18,533 nt of DNA from an uncultured Bacteroides sp. (GTDB lineage Bacteria > Bacteroidota > Bacteroidia > Bacteroidales > Bacteroidaceae). This document shows, piece by piece, positions 14,204 to 18,533 of the stretch. Position 1 is the first letter of the stretch. Every line of letters begins with the position of its first letter. The notes under the pieces are model-generated. The model was given only the letters and a program-made list of their open reading frames with translations. It did not search any database and was not told where the DNA came from. Position numbers and translations under genes: made by a program. The DNA is taken from positions 1-18,533 of the forward strand of contig CALADS010000085.1 of the NCBI GenBank assembly GCA_937890825.1. Reading direction: 5' to 3'.

Positions 14204-15661
14204 ATGAAGCAGATTGGGTATTTTATTTGGGGTTTTTGCGCCTTGTTTCTTGCTGCATGTGGTAATGAAGACGAACCGCAGTTTCCCGTAGAGCAACTAA
14301 CATTGGGGTCATCCAAACTGTTCCTTCCGATGGGGGAGGAGGCGGTGCTGCAGGTTACGGTTTCTCCCGAAGGGGCTGATCAAACGGTGCAATGGTCTTC
14401 GGCCGATGCATCTGTGGTGCAAGTCGATGCCAGCGGTGTGATTCATCCAGTCAAGGTGGGAAGTACGTCCGTTATTGCCCGGTCAGGTGGACAGCAGGCT
14501 ACTTGCGAGGTGCATGTTGTCCATGCTGTTCAGCGTACGGTGTTGGTTTATATGGCTGCCGACAATAACTTGGGGGATTATAACGGTACAGTGCATTTTG
14601 CCCAAAACGATTGGGAAGAGATGAAGTTGGGCATGCAGCAAGTGGCTGGTCGCGGAAGCCGCTTATTGGTATATAAGGATTTCAGACGTGGCTTGCAGAA
14701 ACCCGTACTGATGGAATTGATACGTGCTGACGATGGCTCGATGCGTGAAGAGGTAATCAAGACGTACGAAGAACGGAACTCGGTGGGTGTAGCCGAAATG
14801 CAGGAGGTTTTTGGTGATGTGTTTGACAATCCTAAGTTTAGGGCATCCAGCTACGGGCTGGTGTACTGGTCGCACGGGGATGGATGGATACCTTTTCCTG
14901 CCCCGAATACGCGTTGGGTAGGCGAGGATGCCGGTCAAGGTACACACCGGATGAACATTTCCGAATTGGTGCAGGTATTGGATTATATTCCGAACCTTCG
15001 GTTTGATTTTATCTTGTTCGATGCTTGTTTTATGCAGTCGGTTGAGGTAGCGTATGCCTTGCATCCGTTTGCAGATTATCTGATTGCTTCTCCTACTGAA
15101 ACGCCTGGTCCCGGTGCTCCTTACGATGCCATTGTGCCTTATATGCTGGTGGGGCAAGAGGTTGTTGGAACTGCAGAGGCTTACTATCAAGTATACGAGC
15201 ATATGTATGATGAGGGAGTAGGTATCAGCAACAGTAACTGGACAGGTGGTGTGTCTATGGCAGTTACCCGGCTGACGGAGATGCAGACACTGGCTACTGT
15301 GACGCGCCGTTGTCTGGCTGAAGCAGAAGCTGCCAGTCCTGAAGATTTGCGTCTTGCCCGGCTGTTTGACTATGACTGCAGGACTGGCCGTTCGCATGTG
15401 GGATACTATGACTTCTTGCAATTGATGCGTAAGGTGCTACCTGACACTCCGTTCAAGGAATGGGAGGCAGCTTATAATCAGTGTATGGCTTATTGGAAAA
15501 CTACTCCGAAAAATTATTCTGGATTCGTTGGTATGTTTTCTATGGAAGGGAGTCACGGAGTGACCCATTACATTCCTGCAAGTGCTTCGGGAGCCACTGC
15601 AGCAGCCTATCGTCAGACGGATTGGTATCAAGCTTCCGGTCTGTCGCAGTTGGGCTGGTAG
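14204..15661 (+). CDS. Clostripain-family (C11) cysteine peptidase lipoprotein with Ig-like domain
   Basis: The 485-residue protein has a type II signal peptide with lipobox LAAC (Cys19). The acidic GNEDE straight after the Cys resembles the Bacteroides surface-export signal, so the protease probably faces outward. Residues about 28-108 look like a bacterial Ig-like (Big_2) domain (VSPEGADQTVQWSSADASVV, then GVIHPVKVGSTSVIA). The rest is a C11 peptidase beginning RTVLVYMAADNNLGDY. The catalytic pair is visible: His224 in VYWSHGDGW and Cys275 in LFDACFMQSVEVAY. Relatives cut after Arg or Lys and self-activate by internal cleavage. No substrate is known here. The gene is preceded by the exported 131-residue protein and ends at a strong terminator. 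Confidence 0.88.
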   Translation: MKQIGYFIWGFCALFLAACGNEDEPQFPVEQLTLGSSKLFLPMGEEAVLQVTVSPEGADQTVQWSSADASVVQVDASGVIHPVKVGSTSVIARSGGQQATCEVHVVHAVQRTVLVYMAADNNLGDYNGTVHFAQNDWEEMKLGMQQVAGRGSRLLVYKDFRRGLQKPVLMELIRADDGSMREEVIKTYEERNSVGVAEMQEVFGDVFDNPKFRASSYGLVYWSHGDGWIPFPAPNTRWVGEDAGQGTHRMNISELVQVLDYIPNLRFDFILFDACFMQSVEVAYALHPFADYLIASPTETPGPGAPYDAIVPYMLVGQEVVGTAEAYYQVYEHMYDEGVGISNSNWTGGVSMAVTRLTEMQTLATVTRRCLAEAEAASPEDLRLARLFDYDCRTGRSHVGYYDFLQLMRKVLPDTPFKEWEAAYNQCMAYWKTTPKNYSGFVGMFSMEGSHGVTHYIPASASGATAAAYRQTDWYQASGLSQLGW

Positions 15662-15703
15662 GGACATGCGTCGATATTGTCTTCCCGTTTTTTTTAGTAT
15701 ACC

Positions 15704-17338
15704 TTAAGAACGCGCCTTGAATACGGGCGCGTTTTTTTGTATCTCGGATTCGAAACCAAACCAATAGCCGTGCAGTCCGCTTTCGTCGACGGGTAGGAAA
15801 CAGAGACGTAGGCTTTCTTTATAGGTACCTTGCAGTACCTCCCACTGTTCGGGCGGTAATTGTCGCTTAGTGCGCACGCGTTCGGCAGGAACTTTTTTGA
15901 GCGACATACCGGCTTCAATCCAGACTATGCTGGCTTCAATCTGAAAGTCGGGATAACGCTGGCAACAGAATTGGTAGAGCAATAAGCCTCGTTTCTCTAA
16001 ACTCATGGGCTGATCGATGTAATTCCCTTCGGTGAGGTAGGCCAGGAAGAGATGCAGAAATTGCTCGTCGTGCAGTATGAGTCGCCGGGTAAGCGGTTGC
16101 CAGGCCGGGGTGTTGTAGAACTCATCCAGCAGACGGGATAGTCTGCGAGCTACTTGTAATTCTTCTACAGAGATTTCTCGAGTCTGAAGCACTTCATAAG
16201 GGGGAAGAGGGGCATAACAGATTCCTAGCTCTGTAGCTCTGCGACGCATGTCAGTACCGGGAAGAAGCTTTAGAGATTCCAGTTGTATTTCTCCGGCTCG
16301 GTATGCGGCCAGGGTTTGTATATCTTCGAATATCTCGTTCAGTCTATACAAAGGAAGTCCGGCTATGAGGTCGGCATGCGTTTCCATGTTGGGAAGTGAG
16401 CACAGAAACTTCAGTCCTTCCAGCGCGTCGCTTAGTTTACCTGCCCGGCGGCATTGTTCCAATACGGGTTCGCGCAGACTTTGGATGCCGGCCTCCAGGT
16501 GTAGCAGCCCGTGTGGTGCCTGGCGGAGCATTTCTTTCAGTTCTTCCGATAAGAGGGCAGGATGTATCTCTAAGTGAAATTGAATGTGCGGATATTGTCG
16601 GAATAATTCCAACAATTGGCGGGCACGCCGGGTGTTATAATTGAAAGTGCGATCCAGTACCCGCACGTGTCGGATACCGTGTGCATCAATAAGTTTCAGC
16701 CGTTCGCTAATGGTTTCTATGTCCAATGTGCGTATAGGCTTTTCACCGCCACTTACACAGAAGGCGCATGTGTTGAAACATCCGCGGGTCGTTTCTAGCT
16801 GTACAAAAGGTTTGGTCCAATTGAAGAATCTACTGCTTTCTGGAGCTTCCAATGCTTGAAAATCGGCTACGCGTGCCAACCCCTGGTCGTGATAGTGTTG
16901 TTCGCTATCCAGATAACATAATCCGCAGATGTCTGCCCATTCTTCCCGACGGTTCCAGCATTCCACCCAGCGAGGAAAATACTCTTCTCCTTCGCCTCTG
17001 AATACACAGTCCACAAAAGGGTTTTTTCTGAGAAATGCCTCGTTGTGACCTAGAAATTCCGGTCCGCCCAGTATTAGGCAGCTGTGAGGGAGCAGAGCTT
17101 TCACGCGCGAAGCTACATGCATCAAGGTTTCATGATTGAAAAGCCAAGTGGTGGCAGCTATGATGTCGGGGCGGTGTTGGTAAATCTTTTCGATTATCAT
17201 GCCTGTCTGTTCGTTGATGGTAGCAGAAACTACTGCCCATTCCACGGCAGGGTTATGAGCCATTTGGGCATGCAGAGCCGGCAGGGCCAGCGACGAGTGG
17301 GCATACGAACTATTTAGATCTATCCAAAGAATTTTCAT
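15704..17338 (-). CDS. B12-binding-domain radical SAM protein with C-terminal DUF4080-like region
   Basis: The 544-residue protein starts MKILWIDLNSSYAHSSLALP, typical of a Bacteroidetes/Firmicutes group annotated as B12-binding radical SAM proteins with DUF4080. Residues 1-140 form the Rossmann-like cobalamin-binding domain (LILGGPEFLG, FRGEGEEYFPR). The usual DxHxxG histidine motif is not apparent, so cobalamin may bind base-off without a protein ligand. The radical SAM core carries Cys187, Cys191 and Cys194 in CFNTCAFC, the 4Fe-4S ligands. HADLIAGLP and the LESLKLLPGTDMR strand follow. The DUF4080-like part covers roughly 370-530. The substrate is unknown; related enzymes methylate or rearrange carbon centres. 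It is a single gene, convergent with the protease, and its last codons overlap the opposing terminator. Confidence 0.86.
   Translation of the reverse strand: MKILWIDLNSSYAHSSLALPALHAQMAHNPAVEWAVVSATINEQTGMIIEKIYQHRPDIIAATTWLFNHETLMHVASRVKALLPHSCLILGGPEFLGHNEAFLRKNPFVDCVFRGEGEEYFPRWVECWNRREEWADICGLCYLDSEQHYHDQGLARVADFQALEAPESSRFFNWTKPFVQLETTRGCFNTCAFCVSGGEKPIRTLDIETISERLKLIDAHGIRHVRVLDRTFNYNTRRARQLLELFRQYPHIQFHLEIHPALLSEELKEMLRQAPHGLLHLEAGIQSLREPVLEQCRRAGKLSDALEGLKFLCSLPNMETHADLIAGLPLYRLNEIFEDIQTLAAYRAGEIQLESLKLLPGTDMRRRATELGICYAPLPPYEVLQTREISVEELQVARRLSRLLDEFYNTPAWQPLTRRLILHDEQFLHLFLAYLTEGNYIDQPMSLEKRGLLLYQFCCQRYPDFQIEASIVWIEAGMSLKKVPAERVRTKRQLPPEQWEVLQGTYKESLRLCFLPVDESGLHGYWFGFESEIQKNAPVFKARS
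15709..15738 (+). terminator. Intrinsic terminator after the C11 protease gene
   Basis: AACGCGCC (15709-15716) pairs perfectly with GGCGCGTT (15726-15733) around a 9-base loop, and the stem runs into a T tract to 15738. Oriented for the plus strand, it ends the protease transcript 48 bases past its stop. The same bases encode the last residues of the convergent radical SAM protein. Confidence 0.88.
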
Positions 17339-17367
17339 ACGGGTCTATTGATTATCCATTGCGACTG

Positions 17368-17375
17368 CAAAGATA
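17368..17375 (-). promoter_or_regulatory. -7 promoter element of the radical SAM gene
   Basis: The minus strand reads TATCTTTG, a full TAnnTTTG match 29 bases before the ATG at 17338. No -33 TTTG at the expected distance. Confidence 0.5.
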
Positions 17376-17725
17376 AGATAAATCACCGAATAGGCGGCAG
17401 GGAAAGCGCTACTTAATAGAATCTTTATTTTTATGATAGTTATGTAGGAACTGTTTTACATTTTATCCAGAAGGTATTATATGCAGGTTTATCTGAGTTT
17501 GTTTCCGGTCTTTTTCTGCAATGATTTTCGTCGCATAGTCTGCTATACCCTTCAATGCATCACAGATAATCCTTAGAAATATCGTACAGTAGAAACTGGT
17601 ATAAATATCAAGCAGTTTTCTATTTTTTTTTCGTTTAATCCTCTATTTTTATAGGATAGTCACCCATAGAACCATATAGTACTATTTTGTGTATATAAAT
17701 ATTTTTATATATTGATTTTTTATTA

Positions 17726-17733
17726 TACCTTTG
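17726..17733 (+). promoter_or_regulatory. -7 promoter element of the porin-family gene
   Basis: TACCTTTG is a full TAnnTTTG match 46 bases before the ATG at 17780. The -33 position holds only TTTT (17702-17706), a partial match. The very AT-rich upstream tract would favour strong expression. Confidence 0.55.
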
Positions 17734-17767
17734 TTGTATAGAGTAATTCAATTTATTTACTAACTAA

Positions 17768-17773
17768 AAGGAG
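17768..17773 (+). promoter_or_regulatory. Strong Shine-Dalgarno site before the porin-family gene
   Basis: AAGGAG ends six bases before the ATG at 17780. Most genes here have no such site, as is usual in Bacteroidota, so this marks the barrel gene out as probably well translated. Confidence 0.6.
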
Positions 17774-17779
17774 ATAATT

Positions 17780-18376
17780 ATGAAAAAGTTATTTGTTTTA
17801 GCCTTGTTGGCAATGTTTTCTACAGTGACTTTCGCACAGATTACTTGGAATGCGCAAGCCGGTATCAATATGAGTAGTATCTCTGATATGGATGATGCAA
17901 AGATGAAGGTAGGCTACCAGGTAGGTGTGGGTATGGAATATGCCATTACAGATATGTGGTCTGTGCGTCCTTCTTTGTTGTTTATCACGAAAGGTGCCAA
18001 GACGGATATACTGGGGGATGACGTGAAGTTAAATCCCATGTATCTGCAATTGCCTGTAATGGCTGCAGCCAATTTCGATTTGACCGATACTATGAAGTTT
18101 GTGGCCAAGGCAGGCCCGTTCATCGGTGTAGGTATTGGTGGTAAAGCAAAATTGGAAGAAGGCAATGTGGAAGTGAAACAGGATTTCTTTGGTGATGATG
18201 AAGGTCAGGCAGGCGGTAAACGTTTTGAATTTGGTTTAGGTATCGGTGCCGGCTTGGAATTCGGTAAGATTATGGTCAATCTGGATGCTATGTTTGGGTT
18301 GACAAAGGTAGCAGATTTCGAAGAGGTTACTCCGAGAAACATGACTGTAGCTTTGTCTGTAGGTTATAAATTCTGA
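17780..18376 (+). CDS. Porin-family outer-membrane beta-barrel protein
   Basis: The 198-residue protein has a signal peptide (MKKLFVLALLAMFSTVTFA, cleaved before Gln20). Its mature part consists of alternating strands rich in Gly and aromatic residues: AQAGINMSS, VGYQVGVGMEYAI, MYLQLPVMAAANFDL, FVAKAGPFIGVGIGG, FEFGLGIGAGLEFGKIMVNLDAMFGL. It ends with VGYKF, whose terminal Phe fits the outer-membrane assembly signal. The pattern agrees with the Bacteroidetes outer-membrane beta-barrel domain (PF13568-like), probably 8 strands, with an acidic loop (DDEGQAGG) between strands. The role is unknown; such proteins are often abundant structural or adhesion proteins. Promoter, strong ribosome binding site and a likely terminator suggest a monocistronic, well-expressed gene. 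Confidence 0.87.
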   Translation: MKKLFVLALLAMFSTVTFAQITWNAQAGINMSSISDMDDAKMKVGYQVGVGMEYAITDMWSVRPSLLFITKGAKTDILGDDVKLNPMYLQLPVMAAANFDLTDTMKFVAKAGPFIGVGIGGKAKLEEGNVEVKQDFFGDDEGQAGGKRFEFGLGIGAGLEFGKIMVNLDAMFGLTKVADFEEVTPRNMTVALSVGYKF

Positions 18377-18400
18377 TTGTACAGTTTCTAGTAAATATGG

Positions 18401-18435
18401 GGAATAGGAGAAAAATCGTTGCTCCTTTCCGTTTT
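18401..18435 (+). terminator. Probable terminator after the porin-family gene
   Basis: GGAATAGGAG (18401-18410) pairs with CTCCTTTCC (18422-18430) with one bulged base around an 11-base loop, followed by GTTTT. It lies 24 bases after the stop. The tail is short, so termination may be partial. Confidence 0.5.
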
Positions 18436-18473
18436 AAGAGTCGAATAATTAGCAAAGACTTCGAGAGAGGTTG

Positions 18474-18481
18474 CAAATGTA
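18474..18481 (-). promoter_or_regulatory. Possible minus-strand -7 element at the right edge
   Basis: The minus strand reads TACATTTG, a TAnnTTTG match followed by CAACC. No gene lies directly downstream on that strand, since it faces the 3' end of the barrel gene. It is either chance or a start for an antisense or small RNA. The rest of the right-hand tail holds only a short palindrome at 18519-18529. Confidence 0.2.
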
Positions 18482-18533
18482 AGCAGTCAAAAATTGGCTC
18501 ATAATTGAAAACTCTATCTTCGCTGCGAACAAA

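Larger units (their letters stand above)
17339..17779. other. Intergenic region between radical SAM gene and outer-membrane barrel gene
   Basis: This 441-bp stretch has promoters near both ends. On the minus strand 17463-17642 stays open for 59 codons with no ATG and includes RIICDALKGIADYATKIIAE. It may be a fossil of a coding sequence or chance. An imperfect small hairpin surrounds CTATTTTTATAG at 17643-17654. I recognise no RNA family or gene. Confidence 0.45.

Noticed and set aside
14663..15421. 252-codon minus-strand ORF antisense to the C11 protease gene
   Set aside because: It lies wholly opposite a protein with clear catalytic motifs; its translation is low in complexity and unlike any family.

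Overview
The window looks like chromosomal DNA from a member of the Bacteroidales, most likely Bacteroides or Phocaeicola. The protein sequences have the character of that group (long PurF, RecD2, DUF4080-type radical SAM protein, clostripain-family lipoprotein, porin-family barrel). Several start sites are preceded by the Bacteroides-type -7 element TAnnTTTG, and Shine-Dalgarno sequences are mostly absent. I see no rRNA, tRNA or CRISPR array and no intact mobile element.

Left part (1-8619): a short minus-strand ORF resembles only the N-terminus of LL-diaminopimelate aminotransferase (dapL) and is probably a vestige. Across a divergent intergenic region with a 17-bp palindrome lies a plus-strand run of glutamine-amide users: purF, carA, carB and glmS. 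They feed purine, pyrimidine/arginine and amino-sugar synthesis. carB is broken by a perfect 20-bp tandem duplication (3675-3694 / 3695-3714). Removing one copy restores an open frame of exactly 1073 codons. A -1 slip in the T7 runs of the repeat would also rejoin the two frames.

Middle (8620-13688): an AT-rich stretch of about 500 bp holds what looks like the degraded N-terminus of an RteA-like hybrid sensor kinase, a family carried by CTnDOT-type conjugative transposons. It is followed by cysK, with a near-perfect Bacteroides promoter, and a beta-carbonic anhydrase gene. Convergent to these is recD2, encoding an SF1 helicase. Divergent from recD2 is a YjbQ/UPF0047 gene.

Right part (13774-18533): an operon-like pair encodes a small exported protein of unknown function and a surface-lipoprotein clostripain-family (C11) protease with an Ig-like domain. 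It ends at a strong intrinsic terminator whose stem lies inside the 3' end of a convergent B12-binding radical SAM gene. After about 440 bp of non-coding DNA comes a porin-family outer-membrane barrel with an unusually good ribosome binding site, then a short unassigned tail.

Most of the window is housekeeping metabolism. The unusual points are the carB duplication, the two gene vestiges, and some dense regulatory DNA. I did not find a convincing new multi-gene system; the carB repeat is the observation most worth testing.
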